A stretch of 26,019 bases of DNA. It comes from a virus. This document shows, piece after piece, positions 15,934 to 22,468 of this stretch. The translations under genes were made by a program, and so were the position numbers. The first letter of the stretch is position 1; every line of letters starts with the position of its first letter. The notes under the pieces were generated by a model. That model was not told the DNA's origin. It saw only the letters and a list, made by a program, of their open reading frames with translations, and did no database searches. The stretch is from positions 1-26,019 of IMG/VR virus record IMGVR_UViG_3300049226_000061. One strand, given 5' to 3'.

Positions 15934-16085
15934 GATATCAACCAAAAAAGGAAAACATAAATAAGTTAAAGCAGTTTTTAAGTAGATGCCAATACCAAGA
16001 CCAAAATCAGGAGAAAAGCAAAAAGACTTCATCGAAAGGTGTGTTTTCGAAATTGGCAAAGAATACAAGACAGATAAAGCATTAG
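15930..16085 (+). CDS. Small basic ORF overlapping the next
   Basis: The 51-residue ORF starts MRYQPKKENINKLKQFLSRC with an ATGA overlap with the connector stop, and ends NTRQIKH. It is very basic (Lys, Gln rich). About two thirds of it lies over the next gene in another frame, so only its first 19 residues are free of overlap. It may be real, may serve to couple translation to the next gene, or may be a chance ORF. Confidence 0.4.
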   Translation: MRYQPKKENINKLKQFLSRCQYQDQNQEKSKKTSSKGVFSKLAKNTRQIKH

Positions 16086-16120
16086 CAATCTGTTACAAAC
16101 AATATAGAGAAAAGATATGA
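15986..16120 (+). CDS. Small conserved phage protein (PxPKxGE...DFxxRC type)
   Basis: The 44-residue ORF reads MPIPRPKSGEKQKDFIERC and ends DKALAICYKQYREKI. This form (a Pro-rich start, then DF-x-x-RC and later AICYKQY) is common in short phage proteins from structural regions, where it often appears also as a tail of protease or capsid genes. It is basic, soluble and of unknown role. The start lies inside the preceding ORF and the stop overlaps the next (ATGA). Confidence 0.6.
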   Translation: MPIPRPKSGEKQKDFIERCVFEIGKEYKTDKALAICYKQYREKI

Positions 16121-16206
16121 GTTACGGTTCAATATATAGTTCGACTTGGTGGGGAAGTCCTGTTGATGGTGGCTGGGGAGATATTTATTACGATTTAACA
16201 GTGTAA
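16117..16206 (+). CDS. 29-residue aromatic peptide
   Basis: The ORF starts MSYGSIYSSTWWGSPVDGGW and ends IYYDLTV. Trp, Tyr and Gly dominate. The ATG overlaps the previous stop by four bases, and the next gene starts two bases after its stop. Peptides with GSIY...WWG...GWG are, to my memory, frequent before tail fibre genes in flavophages. It may be a structural cap or connector. The tight packing is the main support. Confidence 0.5.
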   Translation: MSYGSIYSSTWWGSPVDGGWGDIYYDLTV

Positions 16207-16207
16207 T

Positions 16208-17593
16208 ATGGCAAATCTAACAGACAAAGCGATAAACAATACTTATCAGTCCTTACTCAAGACCATCGATAACACAGAGATTAACGGCTCTACCGAGATA
16301 AGCGATGGTTTAGGCAATGGAACAGGAATTACCATAAGTAATGACGGTCAGATAACAACTGACGGTACAATTTCTTTTGGTACACTGAAAGATGCTGGAG
16401 AAAATATAAGTATATCGAAGTTTGTTGATGAGTCCGATGGTATTGCTAATAATGACAATGATACGTCTATCCCTACAAGTGCTGCTGTAGTTGATTATGT
16501 AGAGAACAAAATAACCTTAGATGACCTTGACTTCACAGCGGACACGGGTTCCGGCTCAGTTGATTTAGATAGTCAGACGCTAAATATAAATGGCGGAACC
16601 AACGTAACTACTGAGGCAACAGGGCAAACCGTTACAATAAATGCCACAGGAACAAACCTAAGTAGCACATCAACATCAACAGTTGTTAATATAAACAGCT
16701 CCACAGGAGGGAACACCTCCATTAGTTCAGCCACCTCCACAAACGCAGGAGTCTTAACATCTTCAGATAAAGATAAGCTTGATGGTATTTCTTCTGGAGC
16801 TGAGGTTAACCCTGCTTCTACTGATAATTTAAGCGAGGGAACATCGAACCTATATTATACAGATGCAAGAGTAAGTGCAAATACAGATGTTGCTGCTAAT
16901 ACTGATAAGGTTGGAATAACCACACAACAGGCATCTGATATCACTACTAACAATGCGAAGGTAGGTATAACAACTGATCAAGCAGATGCCATAACGGCAA
17001 ACACTGCAAAGAATAGCTACCCTAGTGCTGATAGCACAAAGGTTGGTTTTATAAGTATTACACAGGCTGTTGACTTAGATACAATAGAAAGCGATGTAAC
17101 AACGAATAATGCTAAAGTCGGCATAACCTCTCAACAGGCTACTGACATTACAACTAACAACGCTAAAATAAGTTTCGATTCAGCTTCATCTACTAAATTA
17201 TCAGGCATTGAAGCAGGAGCGGAAGTCAATCCTACTGCAAGTGAGATAAAAACATCTTATGAAAGTAATGCTGATACTAATGCTTTTACCGATGCAGAGC
17301 AAACTAAGTTATCAGGAATTGCAACAGGTGCTACTAATGTAACAGATAATAGCCAAATAGCAAACGGAGCGGGATATACCACAAACACAGGTACAGTAAC
17401 AGAGGTAACGGTAGGAACAGCTTTAGGAGTAACAAACGGAACAACAACACCTAACATAACCCTAGACACAGCAAACCTATATAAAGTAATAGGAACAGCA
17501 ACAGACCATTCTAGTAGAGTAACATTAGATGGCGGTGTAGCAGAGGGAGCAACAAGTATTATGAAGAATTTAGAAACTTTAATTTTTAACTAA
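16208..17593 (+). CDS. Repeat-rich tail fibre protein
   Basis: The 461-residue protein has an N-terminal virion-binding helix (MANLTDKAINNTYQSLLKTI), Ser/Thr/Asn/Gly-rich strands (TISNDGQITTDGTISFGTL) and repeated units. TNNAKVGIT, KLSGIEAGAEVNP and KLDGISSGAEVNP occur more than once, typical for trimeric fibres that fold into triple-stranded beta-helices. The repeats lie at nucleotides about 16770-17330. The end VTLDGGVAEGATSIMKNLET fits a foldon-like C-terminus. Its stop overlaps the next start (TAATG). It likely forms the fibre shaft and carries the receptor-binding protein that follows. Confidence 0.7.
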   Translation: MANLTDKAINNTYQSLLKTIDNTEINGSTEISDGLGNGTGITISNDGQITTDGTISFGTLKDAGENISISKFVDESDGIANNDNDTSIPTSAAVVDYVENKITLDDLDFTADTGSGSVDLDSQTLNINGGTNVTTEATGQTVTINATGTNLSSTSTSTVVNINSSTGGNTSISSATSTNAGVLTSSDKDKLDGISSGAEVNPASTDNLSEGTSNLYYTDARVSANTDVAANTDKVGITTQQASDITTNNAKVGITTDQADAITANTAKNSYPSADSTKVGFISITQAVDLDTIESDVTTNNAKVGITSQQATDITTNNAKISFDSASSTKLSGIEAGAEVNPTASEIKTSYESNADTNAFTDAEQTKLSGIATGATNVTDNSQIANGAGYTTNTGTVTEVTVGTALGVTNGTTTPNITLDTANLYKVIGTATDHSSRVTLDGGVAEGATSIMKNLETLIFN

Positions 17594-18819
17594 TGAGTTT
17601 ATACGATAAAGCAAGTTTAGTAATGATACCTAGTGGTTATAAGGCTTCATCAGCTACATTATATTCAGTAGTACCTAATACATCAGTAGGAGATTTTGAT
17701 GTAACGGTAGATGCAGATGCTACTAGATTAAACAAAGATGGTCTTATAGAAAGCGTATCAGCAAACCAAGCTAGATTAGATTACCCTTTAACTGATGGTG
17801 TAGTAGGAGATTGCCCACATTTACTTTTAGAACCGAGTAGAACAAACGTTATACCTTATTCTGTTTTTGATGCAGGTGTACCTACAGGTTGGGCGGTTGG
17901 TTTTGGTACAGGAACTTTTACACACGAACTAACAACCTTTAGAGGACAAACAGCTATAAAACACACGCAACTAACAACAGGCAGAAGTTATTTACAAGAT
18001 AGTGTTAGTTTGGCTGCAAGTACTACCTACACCTTTAGTATGTATGTTGATTTAGAAAACAGTGGCAATATATCAAGTAGTGAAGTTATTGCTGCTATAT
18101 CTATGACAGGCGATACAGGTGATGATGAAGTAACTTTTGGGGAAATTGACCAAGATACAGGGCGCTGTGAATTTACTTTTACAACTACTGTTTCTGCTAG
18201 CTGTAATATAAGATTGGGTTTTGGTGCTTTTAGCAATACAAGCCAGTTAAACAAACCGATTATATTTTCTATGCCACAGCTTGAAGCAGGAAGCTATCCA
18301 ACAAGCTATATAACGACACAAAATAACCCAAGTGGTGTAACACGCAACGCAGATTTTTGCAACGGAGCAGGAGATACCAGTACGTTTAACGACAGCGAAG
18401 GTGTTTTATTTTTAGAATTTCAGGGTTTAACAACTACTGATGCCGACAATGGATATGTTTCTATTTCAGACGGAACAGCAACTAATTCTGTTTTAATTAA
18501 CACAAGAACAAGTGGTTCTTTGCGTTTATACAATGGGGGTGTAGGAAGTACTAATTTGATATATATAGAAACTGTTGATTATTCAAACACGCTAAAAATA
18601 GCACTTCAATACGGAACTACCACAGGAAGTTATAAGGTTTATATAAACGGAACAAGCAAAACAATATCAGGCACTTTTTCAGCAACAGCTATAAGCGGTT
18701 TAGATGAATTAAAATTTCAATACGCTTTAGGCGGTAATAATTTCTACGGAAAAGTAAAACAAATAATGGTATTTAACGAAGCACTAACCGACAGCGAACT
18801 AGAACAATTAACAAGCTAA
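17593..18819 (+). CDS. Receptor-binding protein with lectin-like domain
   Basis: The 408-residue protein has a short N-terminal anchor (MSLYDKASLVMIPSGYKASS), then a central carbohydrate-binding-like sandwich (LLLEPSRTNVIPYS, STTYTFSMYVDLENSG, MPQLEAGSYPTSYI), and a concanavalin A/LamG-like C-terminal domain (ADNGYVSISDGTATNSVLIN, GGNNFYGKVKQIMVFNEALT). This layout is usual for receptor-binding proteins or minor tail proteins of Bacteroidetes phages. Coupled to the fibre by one base and to the next gene by one base (TAATG). It probably binds a host surface glycan. Glycan target is not predictable. Confidence 0.7.
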   Translation: MSLYDKASLVMIPSGYKASSATLYSVVPNTSVGDFDVTVDADATRLNKDGLIESVSANQARLDYPLTDGVVGDCPHLLLEPSRTNVIPYSVFDAGVPTGWAVGFGTGTFTHELTTFRGQTAIKHTQLTTGRSYLQDSVSLAASTTYTFSMYVDLENSGNISSSEVIAAISMTGDTGDDEVTFGEIDQDTGRCEFTFTTTVSASCNIRLGFGAFSNTSQLNKPIIFSMPQLEAGSYPTSYITTQNNPSGVTRNADFCNGAGDTSTFNDSEGVLFLEFQGLTTTDADNGYVSISDGTATNSVLINTRTSGSLRLYNGGVGSTNLIYIETVDYSNTLKIALQYGTTTGSYKVYINGTSKTISGTFSATAISGLDELKFQYALGGNNFYGKVKQIMVFNEALTDSELEQLTS

Positions 18820-19148
18820 TGGAATTATTTAAGAAATACGAGTTTAACAGCCAAGAACAGGCAGAAAGCAAAATAGCAGCTTTACCACACGATACAGATG
18901 ATGAGGGTAATGAATGGCTAATAGGTAACCATACTATTGTAAAATTAGGACACATAGTAACTCAAGAGGGTGTATATGAAGATACAGAAGATGGAGATAT
19001 TGTAGAGGTAACTCCACCTGTATATGCAGATAAGTATTCTGTTGATGTTTTATGGAGAGGTTTAGATAGCAGTCCTTATGGTTGGGCATCTTACGAGATT
19101 ACAGTAGAGGGTAACGGAGTACACACATTTTTAGGCAGAAACTTTTAA
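18819..19148 (+). CDS. Small partner of receptor-binding protein
   Basis: The 109-residue acidic protein starts MELFKKYEFNSQEQAESKIA and has strand-rich segments (NEWLIGNHTIVKLGHIVTQE) with a C-terminal WASYEITVEGNGVHTFLGRN. It overlaps the stop of the lectin-like gene. Position suggests a tail fibre assembly factor or a cap protein. No family is identified, so the role is only inferred from location. Confidence 0.6.
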   Translation: MELFKKYEFNSQEQAESKIAALPHDTDDEGNEWLIGNHTIVKLGHIVTQEGVYEDTEDGDIVEVTPPVYADKYSVDVLWRGLDSSPYGWASYEITVEGNGVHTFLGRNF

Positions 19149-19158
19149 TACTTAGCAA

Positions 19159-19443
19159 ATGGCTACTGAACTAAACGAGGGAACACAGGTAACGCTAGAT
19201 TTAAAGACAATAGGAATGGTAGTTGTGGGTGCTATCTCTTTAGCAGCTATGTACTTTGCCCTAAAAGCAGAGATTGAATTAGCAAAGGAGTTGCCAGAAC
19301 CTACAATCAGCAGGACAGAGTATGACCTAAAAGACCAACTTATCCGAGAAACCATTATGAACACCCAACAAAAAGTTGAGGAGAATAGTGCCAAGTTAGA
19401 TAAGATAGATGAGAAGCTATATGAAATAATAGAAAGACAATGA
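19159..19443 (+). CDS. Single-TM, coiled-coil membrane protein (lysis region)
   Basis: The 94-residue protein has one likely membrane helix at residues 16-36 (KTIGMVVVGAISLAAMYFAL), followed by a charged coiled coil (about 55-92, NTQQKVEENSAKLDKIDEKL). It could be a holin-type or spanin-like inner membrane protein, or anchor the exported protein encoded next. The overlap with the next gene (ATGA) shows tight coupling. Its lipobox is absent, so a lipoprotein is unlikely. Specific function is unknown. Confidence 0.6.
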   Translation: MATELNEGTQVTLDLKTIGMVVVGAISLAAMYFALKAEIELAKELPEPTISRTEYDLKDQLIRETIMNTQQKVEENSAKLDKIDEKLYEIIERQ

Positions 19444-19760
19444 AACTATTAATAGCTTTACTGTTTACTTCTTTTGTCTATGCACAGGACTTTACAATAG
19501 TGCAGATAAATGCTGAATGGAACGAGCGTAACAAAATAGAATTGCCTTTTAGAGTAGAGGGTGCTAATGTTATTTATGGCTATTTAAAAGACCAACCTAA
19601 GAGCTTACAGCAATCAGTAAGAGTTGTACCTGTTGTAGTTTTATACAAAGATAACAAGCCAATAAGACAATGGGTGGCAGATATTAGTTTTAAGTTAAAA
19701 CTTACTAAGGAAGAACTTATAGAGCAGATTAAGAAAGAAATAAATAACCAAAAGTCATAA
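19440..19760 (+). CDS. Exported thioredoxin-like protein without active-site cysteines
   Basis: The 106-residue protein has a signal peptide (MKLLIALLFTSFVYA, likely cut after Ala15). The mature part reads like a thioredoxin: FTIVQINAEWNERNK aligns with the AEWCGPCK active-site strand, and VRVVPVVVLYKDNKPIRQW aligns with the cis-proline strand (Pro64). Both cysteines of CxxC are replaced by Asn (N28 and N31), so redox catalysis is not possible. It probably keeps the fold as a binding protein in the periplasm. It lies between a membrane protein and the endolysin, suggesting a part in lysis or in protecting virion-specific proteins. The fold is inferred by eye. Confidence 0.6.
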   Translation: MKLLIALLFTSFVYAQDFTIVQINAEWNERNKIELPFRVEGANVIYGYLKDQPKSLQQSVRVVPVVVLYKDNKPIRQWVADISFKLKLTKEELIEQIKKEINNQKS

Positions 19761-19782
19761 CTTTAGGGCATTATAATAACCT

Positions 19783-20136
19783 ATGAAGTATTTTAATTAC
19801 ACAGAGTTTGATAGCCCAGACGTACAAGGTTCTGGTCAGCTAATGGATGAAACCATATTACAGATGCTAGACGAAGTAAGAGAAAAGTTTGACAAGCCTA
19901 TACACATTACAAGTGGATTCAGGACACCGCAACACAATGAATCAGTAGGAGGTGTAGAATCCAGCAGCCATCTCAAAGGATTGGCTGTGGATATAGCCTG
20001 TAATAATTCAAAGGATAGGTTTGATTTAATTAATTGCTTATTAGACGTTGGATTCAGCAGAATAGGAGTAGCTAAAAGCTTTATACACGCTGACATTGAT
20101 CCCGATAAGTCTGGTGGCGTAATGTGGATGTATTGA
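19783..20136 (+). CDS. M15-family peptidase endolysin
   Basis: The 117-residue protein matches the Peptidase_M15_3 form (D-Ala-D-Ala carboxypeptidase type, zinc-dependent). Zinc ligands are seen in HLKGLAVD (His63, Asp70) and FIHAD (His102). ITSGFRTPQHN near residue 42 is the usual substrate loop. It is the likely lytic enzyme that cuts peptidoglycan cross-bridges. It has no signal peptide, so it needs the holin, which starts one base into its stop. Its length is typical for a single-domain enzyme. A diverged copy lies at 20677. Confidence 0.85.
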   Translation: MKYFNYTEFDSPDVQGSGQLMDETILQMLDEVREKFDKPIHITSGFRTPQHNESVGGVESSSHLKGLAVDIACNNSKDRFDLINCLLDVGFSRIGVAKSFIHADIDPDKSGGVMWMY

Positions 20137-20537
20137 TGAAAAAGATTTTAAGCCTAATTACGGGCGGTTTAATAAAGGATATTGGAAAAGTAGTAGATAA
20201 CCTCCACACGAGCGATGAAGAACGCTTAGAAGCCAAGCAACGCATTCAGGAGCTATTAGAAGAAGCAGATAAAGATGCACAACAGCAAGTTACAGACCGT
20301 TGGAAGTTTGATATGCAAAGCGACAGCTTTTTGTCAAAGAACATTAGACCGCTTACTTTGGTATTTCTTACGGTTATGTTTACCTTATTGGCATTTACCG
20401 ATGGAAACATTGGACAGTTTAGCATACAGAAAGAATATATCCCTATTTTTCAAACACTACTCATTACGGTCTATGGTGCGTACTTTGTTGGAAGAACTTG
20501 GGAAAAGAATAAAAAGAATGGCGAAAAAGATAATTAA
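20136..20537 (+). CDS. Holin, 3-TM / GTA-holin type
   Basis: The start is the ATG overlapping the endolysin stop (TGATG), giving 133 residues; an ATG at 20124 would extend into the endolysin gene. The N-terminal half is amphipathic with a coiled coil (EERLEAKQRIQELLEEADKD). Then VTDRWKFDMQSDSFLSKNIR, typical for Holin_3TMs proteins, precedes two membrane helices (LTLVFLTVMFTLLAFTDG, FQTLLITVYGAYFVGRTW). It forms the lesion that lets the endolysin cross. C-terminal KNKKNGEKDN is charged. Family call is good. Confidence 0.8.
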   Translation: MKKILSLITGGLIKDIGKVVDNLHTSDEERLEAKQRIQELLEEADKDAQQQVTDRWKFDMQSDSFLSKNIRPLTLVFLTVMFTLLAFTDGNIGQFSIQKEYIPIFQTLLITVYGAYFVGRTWEKNKKNGEKDN

Positions 20538-20643
20538 TAACTTTACGCCATCATCAAGGGTAAAAAGACCGGGTGTTCACTCAAAGAACGCATCTGTTGG
20601 GAAAAGAGGACATAAGAAAGCTTATCGGGGACAAGGGCGTTAA
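20518..20643 (+). CDS. Tiny basic protein (RPGVHSKN ... YRGQGR)
   Basis: The 41-residue ORF reads MAKKIINNFTPSSRVKRPGV and ends KKAYRGQGR. RPGVH-x-K and KxYRGQG are, as I recall, conserved in short proteins of flavophages. It is extremely basic (over a third Lys/Arg) and probably binds nucleic acid. It overlaps the holin end by 20 bases in another frame. Role is unknown. Confidence 0.6.
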   Translation: MAKKIINNFTPSSRVKRPGVHSKNASVGKRGHKKAYRGQGR

Positions 20644-20646
20644 TCA

Positions 20647-20681
20647 TTAAACGCAGTAGGTTAATTCTTAAACGCAGTGGG
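20647..20681 (+). repeat. Two copies of TTAAACGCAGTRGG
   Basis: TTAAACGCAGTAGG at 20647-20660 and TTAAACGCAGTGGG at 20668-20681, 21 bases apart (two helix turns). They lie after the tiny basic gene and run into the GTG start of the M15 paralogue. They belong to the dispersed motif described in the findings. Confidence 0.85.
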
Positions 20682-21078
20682 TATACACGAACTTAATCAC
20701 TTCGAATACGAAGAGTTTGACTGTCAGTGGTGCGATAAGCACTCTACAGGCTTTAAAAATATGGACAGACATTTCCTAAAAATGCTTGATGAAGCTAGAG
20801 ATTTAGCTGAGCTCAAGTTTAAAATACTTAAGGGATTTGTATGTTACGGATGCAGAGGTAAAATTAATGAGATAGAAAACTCAGCACACTTAATCGGCAG
20901 AGCAGCCGTTATTCAGTGTAAACATTCTTACAAACGATATAGAATCATCGCAGCTCTTTTAGAAGCTGGATTCACTAGGATAGGTATTCATCGAAATTAC
21001 TTGTATGTAGATAATGATGATATGAAGGCTGATTCTGTTTTTAAATTCGATATGATACACGAAAGGTCGTATAAATAA
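20677..21078 (+). CDS. M15 peptidase paralogue, catalytically dead
   Basis: The 133-residue product starts at GTG 20677 (next upstream codons run into a stop; the first ATG at 20761 would cut off the conserved N-terminus). It mirrors the endolysin: HELNHFEYEEFD versus FNYTEFD, FLKMLDEARD versus LQMLDEVRE, and SAHLIGRAAVIQC versus SSHLKGLAVDIAC. The zinc ligand His71 is kept but Asp is replaced by Val78, and the second His by Tyr110. It therefore cannot act as the zinc peptidase. Extra CQWC and CYGC pairs could form a new metal site. The reading frame is intact, so the protein was probably retained for a non-enzymatic job. Confidence 0.75.
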   Translation: MGIHELNHFEYEEFDCQWCDKHSTGFKNMDRHFLKMLDEARDLAELKFKILKGFVCYGCRGKINEIENSAHLIGRAAVIQCKHSYKRYRIIAALLEAGFTRIGIHRNYLYVDNDDMKADSVFKFDMIHERSYK

Positions 21079-21080
21079 GT

Positions 21081-21110
21081 GGGCTAGCCCCCTAAAAAGG
21101 GGCTATGCCC
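21081..21110 (+). terminator. Strong hairpin after the lysis region
   Basis: GGGC (21081-21084) and TAGCCCC (21085-21091) pair with GGGGCTA (21099-21105) and GCCC (21107-21110), with one bulged base. The stem is about 11 bp with a 7-base loop, 3 bases after the stop. Only AT-rich DNA without a clear T-run follows, so it is a terminator or a transcript-end stabiliser. Confidence 0.65.
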
Positions 21111-21210
21111 TATATTATATTATATATTATACTAATATTATATTATATATGTTATTATATTATATTATATATTATATATACTATTACATAAAAATAAATT
21201 TTATGTAATA
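21111..21210. other. Very AT-rich segment with 12-bp inverted repeat (origin candidate)
   Basis: About 100 bases almost free of G and C, with repeated TATTATAT units. It ends in TATTACATAAAA (21182-21193) and its exact inverse complement (21199-21210), 5 bases apart. It sits at the junction of lysis and replication genes, a common place for an origin. No iterons or initiator gene are seen, so the call is tentative. Confidence 0.4.
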
Positions 21211-21222
21211 ATATTATATGCA

Positions 21223-21251
21223 TTGTATTTAAAAAAAGTTTTATATATTAG
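21223..21251 (+). promoter_or_regulatory. Promoter of first early gene
   Basis: TTG (21223-21225), 18 bases, then TATATTAG (21244-21251), one mismatch from TAnnTTTG. The gene start at 21271 follows by 19 bases. The upstream TTG codon that would extend the ORF to 21223 belongs to this promoter and not to the gene. Confidence 0.65.
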
Positions 21252-21270
21252 CATCATAAAACAAAGAATT

Positions 21271-21519
21271 ATGACAGCAATACAAGAAATAAACTTTTAC
21301 AATAACTTCGATTTACTTGCCGAAACACTAAAAGACCACGACCCCCAGGTCGTGAGAGCACTGAATGAGATAGCTATTTACGTAGCAGGCTTGCATATCG
21401 AAAACAGAGATAATCTTACATTCATAAATAACCTCAAACAGGAGTCACTAGAAAAGGATAATAAGATAGATGTATTGTCTTTTATGAGTGATCCTAATGA
21501 GTTTTTGGTGAAACAATAA
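21271..21519 (+). CDS. Early hypothetical protein
   Basis: The true start is ATG 21271 (MTAIQEINFYNNFDLLAETL), not the in-frame TTG at 21223, which is the -33 box. The 82-residue protein is acidic and helical, with no membrane part. It is the first gene after a consensus-like promoter and precedes the ERF recombinase by 19 bases. It is probably an early regulator or recombination accessory, but no family is recognised. Confidence 0.7.
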   Translation: MTAIQEINFYNNFDLLAETLKDHDPQVVRALNEIAIYVAGLHIENRDNLTFINNLKQESLEKDNKIDVLSFMSDPNEFLVKQ

Positions 21520-21534
21520 TTTTTTATATATTTG
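21505..21534 (+). promoter_or_regulatory. Consensus promoter with almost no leader
   Basis: TTG (21505-21507), 19 bases, then TATATTTG (21527-21534), a perfect match to the Bacteroidetes consensus. The ERF start codon begins only five bases after the -7 box, so the transcript would start at or next to the A of ATG (leaderless). The -33 box lies in the end of the previous gene. Confidence 0.7.
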
Positions 21535-21538
21535 CACT

Positions 21539-22105
21539 ATGACTACGCTAGTAAATAAATTGGTTGCTATTCAAGGGAGATTGAAAGCACCCAAGAACCA
21601 AAGGAATAACTTTGGTAAGTATAACTACCGAAGCTGTGAAGACATCCTTGAGGCTGTCAAACCGCTTCTAGCAGATCAGGGACTTGCCCTGACGATATCA
21701 GATATATTTATAGGTGAAGGTACTCTACCGCACATAGTAGCCACGGCTTCTGTGACCGATGGTAAGGACACCGTATCTGTATCTGCACAGGCAGGGGTTG
21801 ACCCAAATAGAAAGGGAATGGATATTGCCCAATCGTTTGGTTCTTCTTCCTCATACGCTCGCAAGTATGCGCTCAATGGTTTATTCTTAATCGATGATAC
21901 TAAAGACGCTGATGCGACTAACACACACGGAAAGACGGCTATTGCTCAACCTAAAAAGGCTGATGTTAAAAAGCCAATGCTTAAACCGAACACACCGGAG
22001 TTTGATAAGGTAAAGTCTTATATGAACAATGGAGGTGATATAGAAAAAGTGCAGTTGAAATACAACATTTCAGATGCAGTAAAAATTAAATTAATAAATA
22101 AATAA
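21539..22105 (+). CDS. erf: ERF-family single-strand annealing recombinase
   Basis: The 188-residue protein has the ERF pattern: NNFGKYNYRSCEDILEAVKP (residues about 23-42), DQGLALTISD, then a Ser-rich SFGSSSSYARKYALNGLF and DDTKDAD. ERF proteins anneal complementary single strands for phage recombination and genome circularisation. A Lys/Pro-rich linker leads to a small C-terminal helical domain. Strong promoter directly at the start. Neighbours (SSB-like, RecA-like ATPase, RusA) make a coherent recombination module. Confidence 0.85.
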   Translation: MTTLVNKLVAIQGRLKAPKNQRNNFGKYNYRSCEDILEAVKPLLADQGLALTISDIFIGEGTLPHIVATASVTDGKDTVSVSAQAGVDPNRKGMDIAQSFGSSSSYARKYALNGLFLIDDTKDADATNTHGKTAIAQPKKADVKKPMLKPNTPEFDKVKSYMNNGGDIEKVQLKYNISDAVKIKLINK

Positions 22106-22111
22106 ATAAAT

Positions 22112-22399
22112 ATGGCAGCATTAACTGAAATCTCAATCGATGTCAAGAAAATTGACAAATCTAAATTATACAAAGGTCAATACCTTAATCTGACTGTAGC
22201 GACTCGTGATGAGTTGTCTCAATACGGACAGAACGCATCCGTCTTCTACGCTCAATCTAAGGAGGAGCGTGAAGCTGAAATAAAAAAAACATATATCGGA
22301 AATGGCAAAGTTGTTTGGACCGATGGCAATATTGCTACAGCTCGTTCGTTAGAAGAGCCTGCAGCAGCAGAAACCCTTGACTCTGGTTTAGAGTTCTAG
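22112..22399 (+). CDS. Small SSB-like protein
   Basis: The 95-residue protein starts MAALTEISIDVKKIDKSKLY and has KGQYLNLTVATRDELSQYGQ and YIGNGKVVWTDG, a pattern of short beta-rich proteins placed beside recombinases in flavophages. Its C-terminus is acidic and ends DSGLEF, reminiscent of the acidic hydrophobic tip of bacterial SSB. Binding to ssDNA is likely but not shown. It lies 6 bases after ERF and is followed by a terminator. Confidence 0.65.
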   Translation: MAALTEISIDVKKIDKSKLYKGQYLNLTVATRDELSQYGQNASVFYAQSKEEREAEIKKTYIGNGKVVWTDGNIATARSLEEPAAAETLDSGLEF

Positions 22400-22422
22400 T
22401 GTTGTCTCTTTTGTTTGACCCG

Positions 22423-22450
22423 AAGGGTGGTGTAAAAGCCACCCTTTTTT
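22423..22450 (+). terminator. Intrinsic terminator after the SSB-like gene
   Basis: AAGGGTGG (22423-22430) pairs with CCACCCTT (22439-22446), loop of 8, followed by T-run to 22450. It ends the ERF/SSB-like transcript or allows partial readthrough to the ATPase gene. Confidence 0.8.
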
Positions 22451-22468
22451 AACCATTAAATTCAAGAG

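Noticed and set aside
16770-17330. Repeated nucleotide units that could be read as a CRISPR-like or tandem repeat array
   Set aside because: The repeats are imperfect, lie in frame in one long ORF, and encode typical tail-fibre repeat residues (TNNAKVGIT, KLSGI); they are protein repeats.
20275-20517. Upstream part of a long ORF overlapping the holin
   Set aside because: It is a shadow of the holin gene in another frame; only the last 41 codons from ATG 20518 look like a real protein.
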